A DNA stretch of 64,000 bases from an uncultured Alphaproteobacteria bacterium (GTDB lineage: Bacteria; Pseudomonadota; Alphaproteobacteria; RF32; CAG-239), in NCBI GenBank assembly GCA_944391705.1, contig CALXUN010000006.1:1-64000 (forward strand), given 5' to 3'. A model generated the notes under the pieces. That model was given only the letters and a program-made list of their open reading frames with translations, searched no databases and was not told the DNA's origin. Below are positions 36,049-45,865 of the stretch, piece by piece. Positions within the stretch are counted from its first letter, which is position 1; the number at the start of each line of letters is the position of its first letter. Both the position numbers and the translations under genes were made by a program.

Positions 36049-36081
36049 AAAAGACGCTTCGTTTTATACGAAGCGTCTTTT
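36049..36081. terminator. Strong bidirectional terminator
   Basis: AAAAGACGCTTCG (36049-36061) pairs perfectly with CGAAGCGTCTTTT (36069-36081) around a 7-nt loop. On the minus strand it ends the 87-residue gene; it also insulates kdsB. Confidence 0.85.
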
Positions 36082-36107
36082 GTCTTTCTCTCATCAACGC
36101 CCTTCTC

Positions 36108-36371
36108 TCATAATTTTGCGGAGAAGGTCTTGGCTTTCTTAATCAGGGCTTCATCGCCGCATCGTTCAACCTTTTTAATCAACCGGACATAACCATCCTG
36201 ACAGCCTTCGGCATACTGGCTTTTTTGGAAAAGGATTGTTACACGAAGCTTATCAACCTCATCCCAAACAGGTGTATTGATAAGTTCATTGATTGCATGA
36301 TTTCTCTGCGTCGAACGCACAATCTGTGCCCTGAAAGCATTGGCACGCTGATGTTTCTCTGTTTTGTCCAT
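36108..36371 (-). CDS. Small hypothetical protein (87 residues)
   Basis: I do not recognise it. It is basic, mainly helical, soluble, without signal peptide (MDKTEKHQRANAFRAQIVRS; end IKKAKTFSAKL). It has two Cys. Composition and codon use are like the neighbours, and a strong terminator directly follows, which supports a real gene. The upstream gap to macA is AT-rich and must hold promoters for both divergent units. Confidence 0.5.
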   Translation of the reverse strand: MDKTEKHQRANAFRAQIVRSTQRNHAINELINTPVWDEVDKLRVTILFQKSQYAEGCQDGYVRLIKKVERCGDEALIKKAKTFSAKL

Positions 36372-36512
36372 AATATATTAATAATTTATTGTAACAGTTA
36401 TTATGTTAACACAAATTTTATTTAAAACAACAAAAAACTGGAAAATTAAGCTTTTTTTTGTATATTTCTTTTATATGTGTGATATATGGTTCTGTTAACA
36501 GTAGGAAAAATC

Positions 36513-37655
36513 ATGAAAAAATTTTTAAAAATCCTGACAATTGCCGTTATTTTTGCCGCTCTGTTCTTTATTTACCGAGGCACCCGGCAACAGCAGGCAT
36601 ACGAAACGACAACAGCCCAAACGGGAAAAATCCGTCAGGTCATCACGGCTTCGGGAATTATTGATCCGCTTTCAACCGTCATCGTCGGTACACAGGTTTC
36701 CGGCACCATTAAAGAAATTTATGTTGATTACAATTCCGAGGTTAAAGAAGGCGAGCTTCTGGCTCTGATTGACCCTGATTTATTTGAAGCAACCGTTGCC
36801 CAGCGAAAAGCGGCTTTAGACATTGCCAAAGCCCAGGTTGACGTTCAGGAAAACGATATTGTCTATTATAAAAAAACTTTGGACCGCATCCAAAAGCTCA
36901 ACACGGCCAAATACTCAAGTGAAAAAGAGCTTGAATCCGCCCAGCGCGATTATGACAACGCCGTTGCCCAGTTAAAACTGCAAAAAGCTCAGGTTGAACA
37001 GGCAAAAGCAGCCCTTAATTCCGCCGAAACGGAACTGCGTTATACCAAAATAAAATCCCCGGTGGACGGCATTGTTATTTCCAAATCCATAGAAGTCGGC
37101 CAAACGGTTGCCGCCAGTTTTTCCACACCGGAACTTTTCACGGTTGCCGAAGACTTAACCAAAATGGAAATCGACGCTTCGGTTGTTGAGGCAGATATTG
37201 CCAAGGTTAAAGTCGGACAGGATGTTTTGTTCAGCGTTGACAGTTTTCCGGACACCTTTTTTAAAGGCACGGTTAAACAAGTCCGCAACCAGGCCGTTAC
37301 CACCTCAAACGTTGTGACCTACAGCGTCATTATCAGTATTGATAACAGCGAATTAAAACTCAAACCGGGCATGACGGCCAATGTGGAAATAATTACGGCT
37401 GAAAAAGACAATGCCCTTCTGGTACCCAATCAGGCACTGCGTTTTTACATGGATGAAAACACCCGTTATAAAGAAAAAGGCGTTTGGGTTATCCAAGACG
37501 GCATGCCACAGCGTATTAACATCAAGGAAGGAATATCTGATGATGATAATACCGAAATCTTAACCGATGAAATAAAAGCCGGCGATAAAATTATTGTTGC
37601 CCGCAGCCACAAAGAAAAAGAAAAAAAAGCGGCTCGTTTAAGGCTGCCTCGTTAA
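36513..37655 (+). CDS. macA: MacA-like periplasmic adaptor of an ABC efflux system
   Basis: A membrane-fusion protein of about 380 residues. It has one N-terminal helix (LTIAVIFAALFFIY) that anchors it, split lipoyl halves (VSGTIKEIYVDYNSEVKEGELLALID and IKSPVDGIVISKSIEVGQTV), a long alpha-hairpin between them (about 80-150), then beta-barrel and membrane-proximal domains. I prefer the ATG at 36513, preceded by AGGAAAAAT, to the ATG at 36486. The palindrome CTGTTAACAG (36492-36501) lies in the leader. It feeds the adjacent ATPase and permease, and an outer-membrane TolC partner must be elsewhere. The substrate (macrolide, peptide, lipid or toxin) is unknown. Confidence 0.88.
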   Translation: MKKFLKILTIAVIFAALFFIYRGTRQQQAYETTTAQTGKIRQVITASGIIDPLSTVIVGTQVSGTIKEIYVDYNSEVKEGELLALIDPDLFEATVAQRKAALDIAKAQVDVQENDIVYYKKTLDRIQKLNTAKYSSEKELESAQRDYDNAVAQLKLQKAQVEQAKAALNSAETELRYTKIKSPVDGIVISKSIEVGQTVAASFSTPELFTVAEDLTKMEIDASVVEADIAKVKVGQDVLFSVDSFPDTFFKGTVKQVRNQAVTTSNVVTYSVIISIDNSELKLKPGMTANVEIITAEKDNALLVPNQALRFYMDENTRYKEKGVWVIQDGMPQRINIKEGISDDDNTEILTDEIKAGDKIIVARSHKEKEKKAARLRLPR

Positions 37656-37668
37656 AGAAAGGCCGGAC

Positions 37669-38415
37669 ATGGCGCTGATTGAACTCAAAAACATATGCAA
37701 AACTTATCCTCTTGACGGGTTTGACTTAAAAATTCTCAAAGGTATAAATTTAAATATTGAGAAAGGCGAATTTGTTGCCATCATGGGACCGTCCGGATCC
37801 GGAAAATCAACCTTGATGAATATCTTAGGCTGCCTCGACACCCCTTCTTCCGGACAATATATTCTTGACGGCGAAAAGGTTGATAATTTAAGCCCCGACA
37901 AGTTAGCCGAAATCAGGAACAAAAAAATCGGCTTTGTCTTCCAGGGATTTAATCTGCTGCCGCGGACACCGGCTTTGGAAAATGTCGAACTGCCGATGGT
38001 CTATGGCTCCGTTCCACCGGCCGAACGCCGAAAGCGTGCGGCGGCCGCCTTGGAAAAAGTCGGGTTAAAAAATCGCATGCACCATTTGCCCAATCAGCTT
38101 TCCGGCGGTCAGCAGCAGCGTGTTGCCATTGCCCGCGCCATTGTCAATGATGCCCCGATAATTTTTGCCGATGAGCCGACCGGTAATCTGGATACCAAAA
38201 TGAGCGTTGAAATTATGGCATTGTTTACCAAACTTAATCAGGAAACCGGACGAACCATTATTTTGGTTACGCATGAAGAAGATATAGCCCGTTATGCCAA
38301 ACGGGTCATTAAAATTGTCGACGGAGAAATCAATTCTGACCAAACGGCATTATCTGCCGCAGCAAAACACCCAAATCAGCTCCCCAAAAACGCCAAAGGA
38401 AAAAAGCATGATTGA
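37669..38415 (+). CDS. MacB-type ABC transporter ATP-binding protein
   Basis: A 248-residue LolD/MacB-group ATPase. Walker A is GPSGSGKST near 40-48, the Q-loop is GFVFQGFNLLPR, the signature is LSGGQQQRVAIARA, and Walker B is IIFADEPTGNLDT. It powers the mechanotransmission exporter with the next gene. E. coli MacB carries ATPase and permease in one chain; here they are separate proteins. It starts 13 bp after macA and overlaps the permease gene by 8 bp. The tail after the ATPase fold is Lys- and Gln-rich. Confidence 0.9.
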   Translation: MALIELKNICKTYPLDGFDLKILKGINLNIEKGEFVAIMGPSGSGKSTLMNILGCLDTPSSGQYILDGEKVDNLSPDKLAEIRNKKIGFVFQGFNLLPRTPALENVELPMVYGSVPPAERRKRAAAALEKVGLKNRMHHLPNQLSGGQQQRVAIARAIVNDAPIIFADEPTGNLDTKMSVEIMALFTKLNQETGRTIILVTHEEDIARYAKRVIKIVDGEINSDQTALSAAAKHPNQLPKNAKGKKHD

Positions 38416-39637
38416 CGCCCGCACAACTTTCAGCATTGCACTCCGTTCGCTCAAAGCCAACAAAATGCGCTCTATTTTAACCAGCCTCGGCATCATTATC
38501 GGTGTAGCGGCAGTCATCGTCATGCTTTCCATCGGCCACGGCGCTCAGGTCAGTATTCAGGAACAGATGAAAAGCATGGGATCAAACTTGATGATTATCC
38601 GCTCCGGCACTTCAACTTCCGGCGGACAGCGCATGGGACACGGTTCCCAGCCGTCCATGAAGGCTTCAGACGGCGATGCCATAGAAAAAAGGATTAAGGG
38701 GATACGTTTGGCCGCTCCGGTTTTAAGTGACACCGGACAAATCGTATACGGCAATGCCAACTGGTCGACATCCATTACCGGTACGGACAACCGTTATTTT
38801 GAAATTAAAGACTGGGAACTTGCTTACGGACGCTTTTTCAGCGATGCCGACATAAAAAATGCCGGGAAAGTAGCCATTTTGGGAACAACGGTTGTCAAAG
38901 AATTGTTTGGAGATGTCGACCCGATCGGCCGCACCATCCGCGTCAAAGGACTGCCGTTTAAGGTTATCGGCGTTACCGTCAGCCGCGGACAGACGGGTTC
39001 CGGCCACGATCAGGATGACATGGTATACATCCCCTTAAGCACGGCACAAAAAAAAGTAACCGGAATTGCTTTCCCGGATATGGTAAAAATGGTTATGCTG
39101 CAGGCGGTTGATGCCGAAAGTACATATTCTTCCGAACCGGAAATCCGTACGCTTTTGCGACAGCGCCATAACCTCGGCCGTTACAAAGAAGATGATTTTG
39201 TCATCCGCAACCTGACGCAAACCATGGAAATCAGACAACAGTCCACAAAAGTTATGACCATCTTGTTAGGTTCAATTGCTTCAATATCCCTTTTGGTCGG
39301 CGGCATCGGCATTATGAACATTATGCTGGTATCCGTTACCGAGCGCACCCGCGAAATCGGCATCCGTATGGCCATCGGTGCTAAAAGCTGGGACATCCGC
39401 CTGCAGTTTTTGACCGAAGCTCTGGTCTTATCGCTCATCGGCGGCTTAATCGGTGTCATCTTCGGATTAATAGGCACCGGACTTGTTTCCGCTTTCAGTT
39501 CGTTTAATGCCCTGGTTTCGCCGCTTTACATATTGCTGCCGTTTTCTTTTGCCGGCCTGGTCGGTTTGTTTTTTGGTTTTTACCCGGCTTATAAAGCATC
39601 TCTTTTAAACCCGATAAGCGCTTTAAGATATGAATAA
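38408..39637 (+). CDS. MacB-type ABC transporter permease
   Basis: A 409-residue FtsX-like permease. Helix 1 (about 25-45, SLGIIIGVAAVIVMLSIG) is followed by a large periplasmic MacB_PCD domain (about 50-275), then three C-terminal helices around LLGSIASISLLVGGIGIMNIMLV, ALVLSLIGGLIGVIFGLIG and ILLPFSFAGLVGLFFGFYPA. TERTREIGIRMAIGAK is the coupling-helix signature. I used the ATG at 38408, overlapping the ATPase stop by 8 bp. It forms the transporter with macA and the ATPase. The gene converges on the amidase gene with only 2 bp between stops. Confidence 0.9.
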   Translation: MIDARTTFSIALRSLKANKMRSILTSLGIIIGVAAVIVMLSIGHGAQVSIQEQMKSMGSNLMIIRSGTSTSGGQRMGHGSQPSMKASDGDAIEKRIKGIRLAAPVLSDTGQIVYGNANWSTSITGTDNRYFEIKDWELAYGRFFSDADIKNAGKVAILGTTVVKELFGDVDPIGRTIRVKGLPFKVIGVTVSRGQTGSGHDQDDMVYIPLSTAQKKVTGIAFPDMVKMVMLQAVDAESTYSSEPEIRTLLRQRHNLGRYKEDDFVIRNLTQTMEIRQQSTKVMTILLGSIASISLLVGGIGIMNIMLVSVTERTREIGIRMAIGAKSWDIRLQFLTEALVLSLIGGLIGVIFGLIGTGLVSAFSSFNALVSPLYILLPFSFAGLVGLFFGFYPAYKASLLNPISALRYE

Positions 39638-39639
39638 AG

Positions 39640-40344
39640 TCATTTAAGGCAGCTGCCGGCCACTGCTTTTAAAATTTGTAAAAAGTTATTATCGGTAACG
39701 GTAAATTCTTCCGGATACGGATAATCAATCAAATGCCCGATATTTTTATCAACCGGAACAACTTCCGGCAGATAATGCCGGCAAAAAGCCCATTTGGCAG
39801 CCGCCAGATTTTGCGTATCATAACCGATTAAAGATAAAAGCTTTTTTTCATCTGTTTCTTTAACTTTTTCAGCACATTTCAGATTATACCACCGCCCGAT
39901 TCCATGACGCGCCAGATACGCCCACGGAAACCCCTTCCCCGGATCGGCCTTGCGAGAAGGTGCAACATCCGAATGCCCCAGAACATTTTCTTTTCTGATG
40001 TGGTATTTTTTCATCAGACGCTTGCATAAACGCAGTAAAGAAAATATCTGGCGTCTGTCATAAGGAAACTGCCCCAGCGAAAGGCTGCAGACCTCAATCC
40101 CGATTGAACAGTTATTTAAACTTTCCCGGCCTTTCCATAAACTTTTTCCCGCATGCCAGGCTCTTTTATCAACATCTACCAGGCGGATAATCCGGCCGTT
40201 CAAATCTATAATGTAATGAGCGGAAACTTCCGCTTCTTTATAAGTTTCGATTGCCTGCCCGGCATTAAATGCGCTGCAATGGATAATAATGGTATCAACC
40301 GGCATTGTACGTTCATCAAAAAAAGCAAGCTTACATTCTTTCAT
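39640..40344 (-). CDS. N-acetylmuramoyl-L-alanine amidase (AmpD-like, Amidase_2)
   Basis: A zinc amidase of about 234 residues. Metal ligands are expected at the His of TIIIHCSAF, the His of NVLGHSDVAPSRKADPG and the Asp of that segment; HYIID and WHAGKSLWKG are family signatures. There is no signal peptide, so it is probably a cytoplasmic AmpD-type enzyme recycling anhydro-muropeptides. The C-terminal 70 residues after the catalytic domain are unusual (YLPEVVPVDKNIGHLIDYP). I chose the ATG at 40344 with GGGAGAGG upstream, 10 bp past the pgeF stop. Operon with deoB and pgeF. Confidence 0.87.
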   Translation of the reverse strand: MKECKLAFFDERTMPVDTIIIHCSAFNAGQAIETYKEAEVSAHYIIDLNGRIIRLVDVDKRAWHAGKSLWKGRESLNNCSIGIEVCSLSLGQFPYDRRQIFSLLRLCKRLMKKYHIRKENVLGHSDVAPSRKADPGKGFPWAYLARHGIGRWYNLKCAEKVKETDEKKLLSLIGYDTQNLAAAKWAFCRHYLPEVVPVDKNIGHLIDYPYPEEFTVTDNNFLQILKAVAGSCLK

Positions 40345-40354
40345 AGCCTCTCCC

Positions 40355-41116
40355 TTACAACTTAATGCATGAGTATTGCGTCGGATAATCAAACGGCACT
40401 TTAATCAGCCCCTTATGCGTATGACGCCGGAAACTGAAATAGCCGTTTACCTCCGGATATGTATCTATACCGGAATTGACAACATTATCTACACCGAGGC
40501 CGTGCAGTTTTTCAACCACAAAGCCGCTTAAATCAAATTGAAAATGCTCTTTGTCTTTTCCGGGCAGAAAAAACTTTTTACTTTCATCTGACCGGAAACA
40601 CACTTCGGAAAACATATCTGTCCCCACCTCAAAAGAAGCCTGCCCGATACACGGTCCGACGGCAGCGGCAATATCTTGAACTTTGGCGCCTTTTTTAAGC
40701 ATGAGTTTTACCACGTTTTCAACAATCCCCTTATAAGCGCCGCGCCAGCCGGCATGCGCCGCACCGATAACACCGTGCTTAAAATCTGCCAGCAATACCG
40801 GTGCACAGTCTGCCGTTTTAAGGCAAAGCAAAATCCCCTCTTTGTCGGTTACCGCCCCGTCAGCCTGAATTTCAAACTGCGAAGGTTTATCCGCATAAAC
40901 CGCCATGGAAGAAATTCCCTGCTTCATAATAAACATATCCGCATAAGCCAGATGAAAACGTCCGGCAATGATATCCAGATTTTTTAAAACATTACCACGA
41001 GCATCACGGCTTTGCAAATTGGTATTAAGCATGGCATAAATGCCGGCCGAAACACCGCCCTCACGCCCGAAAAAGCAATGCTTGTCCACCGGCAGGTTAT
41101 GCGCCAGATAACTCAT
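40355..41116 (-). CDS. pgeF: Peptidoglycan editing factor PgeF (YfiH family)
   Basis: A multicopper-like laccase-domain protein of 253 residues. [12 protein letters not shown] contains the conserved Cys, [18 protein letters not shown] the conserved His, and [13 protein letters not shown] the second Cys. The C-terminus has YFSFRRHTH. In E. coli, PgeF corrects L-Ser incorporation into the muropeptide stem. The start overlaps deoB by 4 bp (41113-41116) and the stop precedes the amidase gene, which also deals with muropeptides. Confidence 0.92.
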   Translation of the reverse strand: MSYLAHNLPVDKHCFFGREGGVSAGIYAMLNTNLQSRDARGNVLKNLDIIAGRFHLAYADMFIMKQGISSMAVYADKPSQFEIQADGAVTDKEGILLCLKTADCAPVLLADFKHGVIGAAHAGWRGAYKGIVENVVKLMLKKGAKVQDIAAAVGPCIGQASFEVGTDMFSEVCFRSDESKKFFLPGKDKEHFQFDLSGFVVEKLHGLGVDNVVNSGIDTYPEVNGYFSFRRHTHKGLIKVPFDYPTQYSCIKL

Positions 41117-42300
41117 AAAAAACTCTCCCCGTACGGCATTTTTTCCAATCCGAAATACTGAGCGATTGTCTGGGCGATATCAGCATATGTTTGCCGCTGT
41201 CCGATATTTTCAGACTTAACTTCCGGCCCGAACATCAAAACCGGCACCTGTTCCCGGGTATGGTCGGTACCTTTATATGTCGGATCACAACCGTGGTCTG
41301 CCGTGATAAACACCAAATCTCCCGGTTTCAGGATTTTAAAAAGTTCCGGCAGCCGTTTGTCAAAATATTCCAACCCTTGAGCATAACCTTTAACATCGCG
41401 CCGATGTCCCCACATCATGTCAAAATCCACAAAATTGGTAAAAACGATTGAACGGTTGGAAGCCTTGGAAACCGCATCAAGCGTTACATTCCAAAGTTCT
41501 TCCAGGCCGCTGGCTTTAAGTGCTTTTGTAACCCCGCAGCCGGCATAAATATCATTAATTTTTCCAATCGCAATAACGGAGCCGCCCGAGTTTTTAAATT
41601 TATCCAAAACAGTCGGCGCCGGCGGCATTACCGAATAATCATGCCGGTTTTTGGTACGTTTGAAATCGCTTTTATTTTCACCTTCAAACGGACGGGCGAT
41701 AACGCGGGCGATATTATAAGGTTTTACTTCTTCAAAAGCAATTTGACACAAATCATACAAACGTTCCAAACCGAAATATTTTTCATGAGCGGCAATTTGT
41801 AACACGCTGTCGGCCGAAGTATAAAAAATTGGTTTTCCGGTTTTGATATGCTCTTCGCCCAGACGCATGATAATTTCCGTTCCCGAAGCTGCTTCATTGC
41901 CTAAAATCCCGGGAATATTGCCGCGTTTAACGATGTTTTCCACCAGTTCTTCCGGGAAAGACGGATAATCTTTCTTAAAATATCCCCATTCAAACAACAC
42001 CGGCACGCCGGCCATTTCCCAATGTCCGGAAGAAGTATCTTTTCCATGGCTTATTTCTTTCATATGACCATATTTAGAACCAACGGCAAGCACTGAATTA
42101 CCAACAATTTCCGGTTTCATACCGCTTGCCTCAAAAGCAGCCGTTCCAAGTCCCAGCATTGCCATGTTGGGAATTTTAAGTCCGCCGGCGGAGGTCGCAA
42201 TATGACCCAGGGTATTTGCCCCCTCATCACCGAATTTGGCGGCATCCGGTGCTCCGCCGATGCCAAATGAATCAAGCATTAAAATAATGACGCGTTTCAT
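41113..42300 (-). CDS. deoB: Phosphopentomutase
   Basis: An alkaline-phosphatase-superfamily mutase of 395 residues. It interconverts ribose-1-phosphate or deoxyribose-1-phosphate and the 5-phosphate in nucleoside salvage. Metal-binding signatures are present: [16 protein letters not shown] near 4-19, GHIATSAGG, and near the C-terminus [13 protein letters not shown] and [28 protein letters not shown] precedes the ATG. It is first in an operon with pgeF and the amidase. No other deo genes are nearby, so its role here may be in general ribose salvage. Confidence 0.95.
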   Translation of the reverse strand: MKRVIILMLDSFGIGGAPDAAKFGDEGANTLGHIATSAGGLKIPNMAMLGLGTAAFEASGMKPEIVGNSVLAVGSKYGHMKEISHGKDTSSGHWEMAGVPVLFEWGYFKKDYPSFPEELVENIVKRGNIPGILGNEAASGTEIIMRLGEEHIKTGKPIFYTSADSVLQIAAHEKYFGLERLYDLCQIAFEEVKPYNIARVIARPFEGENKSDFKRTKNRHDYSVMPPAPTVLDKFKNSGGSVIAIGKINDIYAGCGVTKALKASGLEELWNVTLDAVSKASNRSIVFTNFVDFDMMWGHRRDVKGYAQGLEYFDKRLPELFKILKPGDLVFITADHGCDPTYKGTDHTREQVPVLMFGPEVKSENIGQRQTYADIAQTIAQYFGLEKMPYGESFL

Positions 42301-42367
42301 AAAGTTTCTCCTTTTGTTAAATCATATCCAAAAAAATTTAAAAATGCCTTTAAATCTTTATAAACAA

Positions 42368-42397
42368 ATATTTGTTATAGGCCTTAATAACAAATAT
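42368..42397. promoter_or_regulatory. 30-bp palindromic operator upstream of the LysE-like genes
   Basis: Arms ATATTTGTTAT (42368-42378) and ATAACAAATAT (42387-42397) are perfectly inverted around AGGCCTTA, whose first six bases are also palindromic. It lies 20 bp before the first LysE-like ATG and between two divergent operons. No T-run follows, so an operator is more likely than a terminator. Confidence 0.6.
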
Positions 42398-42417
42398 CCG
42401 TAAAAGGAGAAATCAGA

Positions 42418-43080
42418 ATGAAAAAATACCCGGTTATCGATGGTCTTAAACTTGGCATGGCACTACAGTTCGGCGGTATGGGGCCGATATGTCTTTTGTT
42501 GTTCCAGCTTTCATCCATTTTGCCGCTTAAATCTGTTTTAGGCGGGGTGTGGGCCGTTACGCTGGTTGACGGCATTTATATTTCTATTTCTGTTTTGGGA
42601 ATTATGCAGCTTATCCGTCAGGTTAAAGAATTTTCAGATATCTATAAAAAAATTGTCGGCATAATCATCGCCGTCATTGGCTTATCCTTCTGCCTGATGG
42701 TATTTTCGCAGGGCGATAACAATTACATCTCCGAATACGCATGGACGCCGGATAATACCTTTGTAACATTGTTTATTCTCAACCTGTTAAATCCGGTTGC
42801 CATTGTATGCTATACCGGCGTTTTTACCGCCAAAGTAATTGGAACGCGCCTCAACCATAAAAACCTCATATTGTTTGCGTTGGGAACTTTGCTTTCCACG
42901 CCGATATTTCTCTCCGCCGTTGTTATTATCGGACACTTCGGTACGTCATTTTTCCCGCCTGTGGTGGTATCCGCTTTAAATCTGATTGTAGGTATCGCTT
43001 TAATCTGGTGGGGTATCAGCCATATTTTTCCAACCGTTAACCTGCAGAAATTTCTTAAATATAAACCCAATAAGGATTAA
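42418..43080 (+). CDS. LysE/RhtB-like exporter, copy 1
   Basis: A 220-residue protein with six predicted membrane helices. The N-terminal GLKLGMALQFGGMGPICLLLFQL holds the glycine-proline bend of LysE-type exporters, and FILNLLNPVAIVCYTGVF the second Asn-Pro bend. The C-terminal helix is GIALIWWGISH. Relatives export amino acids or small metabolites; the substrate is unknown. AAAGGAGAAA lies before the ATG. It follows a 30-bp palindrome and is 8 bp from a paralogue with the same layout, so the two may form a heteromeric or doubled system. Confidence 0.8.
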   Translation: MKKYPVIDGLKLGMALQFGGMGPICLLLFQLSSILPLKSVLGGVWAVTLVDGIYISISVLGIMQLIRQVKEFSDIYKKIVGIIIAVIGLSFCLMVFSQGDNNYISEYAWTPDNTFVTLFILNLLNPVAIVCYTGVFTAKVIGTRLNHKNLILFALGTLLSTPIFLSAVVIIGHFGTSFFPPVVVSALNLIVGIALIWWGISHIFPTVNLQKFLKYKPNKD

Positions 43081-43088
43081 AAACAAAA

Positions 43089-43778
43089 ATGAAAATCAGT
43101 CCCTTTACAAACGGTTTCAAAGCAGGTCTGGCATTACAAATCGGCAGCATCGGACCGATTTGTCTGCTCCTGTTTCAAATTGCTTCAATTGCGCCATTAA
43201 GCGCAGCTTTACAAGGCGTCTGGGGCGCCACGGCCGCCGATGCGCTTTTTATAACAGTTTCAATAATGGGCATCATGCGGCTGATTAACAAATTCCACCA
43301 CTGTTCCGGCCTGTTCAAAAAAGCCAGCGGTCTGATAATTGTGCTTATCGGTTTATCGTTTTGCCTTATGGCAATGCATCACCACGGCGAAATTGTACAA
43401 GACAGCTGGAACTTCAACAACGTCTTCTTAACCGTATTTTGCCTAAATCTGTTAAATCCGGTAGCAATTGTCTGTTACACCGGTATATTTACCGCCAAAG
43501 CCGTCAGCGCCTCCTACCGACACCGCCAGTTGATAATGTTTGCTGCGGGCATATTGACGGCAACACCGTTATTTTTATCTTTCGTAGCAATTTTAGGCCA
43601 TTACGGCACATCATTTTTCCCGCCGGCACTGATTGCCGCATTAAATCTCATCGTCGGTATGGCTTTAATATACTGGGGGATATGCTATATTGCACCGCAT
43701 TGCAAACTTTGTAAAATGGTAAACGCCGTGCGTATGAAATGTTCAACACCGGCAGTCTTCAAACCGGTAAAAAAATAA
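43089..43778 (+). CDS. LysE/RhtB-like exporter, copy 2
   Basis: A 229-residue paralogue of the preceding gene, probably from tandem duplication. It keeps GPICLLLFQIASI, GLSFCLMAM, CLNLLNPVAIVCYTGIFTAKA and GMALIYWGICYI. The C-terminus is longer and has a small Cys- and Lys-containing tail (PHCKLCKMVNAVRMKC). It starts 8 bp after copy 1 and ends in a terminator, so the operon has two genes. Divergence is too high for a very recent duplication. Substrate unknown. Confidence 0.8.
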   Translation: MKISPFTNGFKAGLALQIGSIGPICLLLFQIASIAPLSAALQGVWGATAADALFITVSIMGIMRLINKFHHCSGLFKKASGLIIVLIGLSFCLMAMHHHGEIVQDSWNFNNVFLTVFCLNLLNPVAIVCYTGIFTAKAVSASYRHRQLIMFAAGILTATPLFLSFVAILGHYGTSFFPPALIAALNLIVGMALIYWGICYIAPHCKLCKMVNAVRMKCSTPAVFKPVKK

Positions 43779-43804
43779 AGCCGGATAAAAATTATACCTG
43801 AAAC

Positions 43805-43844
43805 AAAAAACTCTGTTTAACAGCGCAGAAAACAGAGTTTTTTT
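43805..43844 (+). terminator. Terminator of the LysE-like operon
   Basis: CTCTGTTT (43811-43818) pairs with AAACAGAG (43830-43837), extended by A/T pairs on both sides, followed by seven T. Confidence 0.8.
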
Positions 43845-43900
43845 ATGAATAATCGGTGGATAACTTTCATGTATCATCTTTTACATTTTTAGCCATAAAC

Positions 43901-44386
43901 TCACTTGTAATATCTCGGTATTTCCCGTTCTCTTAACCGCGGTGTCATCTCATCTTCAATATAGTAAGTCATACCGCCACCGCCTGTCCACTCTTGTTTA
44001 GACGAACTCCATTCATATGATCTTTTCGTAATCAGATAAAAATGACTGATATTATCCCGTTCCGGAGCAATCTCGTATGTGATTTTTTGTAGCCTCGGAT
44101 ATGTTCCGCTTATAATTCCCCGCGCTTTTTCTCCTTTACATTCAAACGCCACAAAATTTTTCCGGTTTTCAGTTATCTTACACCCGTAATACCAAGATTT
44201 ATAATCATCCGTATCAACCGTATATAAATCTTCCGTCGGCGTCAGCTGTTGACGCATGTCGTTAACAGGACGCGAAAATCCGTACATCGGCATATAAAAC
44301 CGTTCATCAACAAAATAGTGCTCGGGCTGCCGGCAGCACCCGCTCAGAAATACCACCATAGCCAAGATATAACTTATTTTCTTCAT
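43901..44386 (-). CDS. Putative lipoprotein (161 residues)
   Basis: The N-terminus MKKISYILAMVVFLSGC has a good lipobox (LSGC, Cys near 17), so it should be lipidated by Lgt and held in the envelope. The mature part is mostly beta strand with many Tyr. It has two distant Cys (KSWYYGCK and AFECKG), possibly a disulfide. I do not recognise the family. It lies just after glyS on the same strand (22-bp gap) and is likely read through from it. Confidence 0.65.
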   Translation of the reverse strand: MKKISYILAMVVFLSGCCRQPEHYFVDERFYMPMYGFSRPVNDMRQQLTPTEDLYTVDTDDYKSWYYGCKITENRKNFVAFECKGEKARGIISGTYPRLQKITYEIAPERDNISHFYLITKRSYEWSSSKQEWTGGGGMTYYIEDEMTPRLREREIPRYYK

Positions 44387-44407
44387 CTTTTACCGTCATT
44401 ATAAAAA

Positions 44408-45775
44408 TTAACTTAAGAAATATTCCCTTAAATAATTCGGTAAATCGGCAATATCAACTCTGGTCTGTGCCATGGTGTCGCGGTCGCGCACCGTAACCGA
44501 TGCCGGTGTCTGCTCTATGGTTTCAAAATCAACCGTTAAACACAAAGGCGTGCCGATTTCATCATGCCGGCGGTAAGCTTTGCCGATATTACCGGTATTT
44601 TCCAATGCCACACGGCCGATGCCGAGTTTTAACAGATTATTTTTGATTTCATGACATTTTTGCATAATCTCTTCATTATTTTTCTTTAACGGAATAACCG
44701 CCACTTTAATCGGTGCCAGGTGTTTTTTAAGTTTCAAGACAATCCGGCTGTTGCCTTCGCCTAAATCTTCTTCCGTATAAGCTTCCGTCATCACCGCCAA
44801 AACACCACGGTCAACACCCATGGAAGGCTCAATCACAAACGGAATAACCCAGCGGTTATGCTCTTCATCGCGAATACATAATTTGGTCGTTGAATCCGGG
44901 TTCTCATGGCAATGTGCTTCCAGCTGAAATTCATCTTGGCCTTTGGTATGGTTGCCCAAATCATAATCGCGGCGGTTGGCGATGCCTTCAAGCTCCTCCA
45001 TGCCGTGCGGAAACTGGTATTCAATGTCATAACAGGCCTTGGCATAATGCGCCAGATCATCTTTAGGCGTGGTATAAATATTCATATGCTCGCGCTTTAA
45101 GCCTTGTTCTTCCCACCATTTGATACGCGCTTCTTTCCACAGTTCATGCCATTTTTCGTCTTCGCCCGGCATAACAAAATATTCCAGCTCGGCCTGTTCA
45201 AATTCCCGCACCCGGAAAATAAAGTTGCGCGGCGTAATTTCATTACGGAAGGATTTACCGATTTGCGCAATACCGAACGGCAGCTTGCGTGAAGTTGAAT
45301 CGACAACGTTTTTGAACTGGGTAAAAATAGCCTGTGCCGTTTCCGGACGCAGATAAGCGAGGTTTTCATCGCTTTCAACCGGTCCGACCTGGGTTTTAAA
45401 CATCAGATTAAAAGGCCTTGGCTCGGTTAAATCGGTTGAACCGCAGTTTGGGCATTTGCCGTCTTTTAAATGATCGGCTCTGAAACGACCTTTACATTTT
45501 TTGCAATCTACCATCGGATCAGAAAAAGTATCTTCATGGCCGGAATATTTCAAGACCTTGCGATTCGTCAAAATTGCCGCATCCAGACCTTCTACGTCGT
45601 CGCGTTCATAAACCATTGAACGCCACCAGGCGGCTTTAAGGTTGTTTTTAAGCTCCACACCTAACGGTCCGTAGTCGTACACACCTTGCATTCCGCCGTA
45701 AATATCGGCATTCTGAAAAATAAACCCGCGCCGTTTACACAAAGATACCAACTGATCCATTGTTGTTGCAACCAT
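44408..45775 (-). CDS. glyS: Glycyl-tRNA synthetase, alpha2 (class IIa homodimeric) type
   Basis: A 455-residue enzyme that charges tRNA-Gly. It has motif 1 near [12 protein letters not shown], a zinc site CKKCKGRF...CPNCG (about 85-110), motif 2 [25 protein letters not shown], motif 3 [12 protein letters not shown], and a C-terminal HGTP anticodon-binding domain ([14 protein letters not shown]). This is the single-chain type of Firmicutes, Archaea and eukaryotes, not the alpha2beta2 GlyQ/GlyS of most Proteobacteria. I chose the ATG at 45775 (AAGGATTTGGGTAAA upstream); the in-frame TTG at 45784 is too close to the ribosome site. Divergent from the HAD gene. Confidence 0.93.
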   Translation of the reverse strand: MVATTMDQLVSLCKRRGFIFQNADIYGGMQGVYDYGPLGVELKNNLKAAWWRSMVYERDDVEGLDAAILTNRKVLKYSGHEDTFSDPMVDCKKCKGRFRADHLKDGKCPNCGSTDLTEPRPFNLMFKTQVGPVESDENLAYLRPETAQAIFTQFKNVVDSTSRKLPFGIAQIGKSFRNEITPRNFIFRVREFEQAELEYFVMPGEDEKWHELWKEARIKWWEEQGLKREHMNIYTTPKDDLAHYAKACYDIEYQFPHGMEELEGIANRRDYDLGNHTKGQDEFQLEAHCHENPDSTTKLCIRDEEHNRWVIPFVIEPSMGVDRGVLAVMTEAYTEEDLGEGNSRIVLKLKKHLAPIKVAVIPLKKNNEEIMQKCHEIKNNLLKLGIGRVALENTGNIGKAYRRHDEIGTPLCLTVDFETIEQTPASVTVRDRDTMAQTRVDIADLPNYLREYFLS

Positions 45776-45865
45776 TTTACCCAAATCCTTTTTTAAAATT
45801 GATTAATTCTTAACTTATTTGTTTTATATTATACTATTCCAAAAAGCAAGAGGAGATAACAAAAA

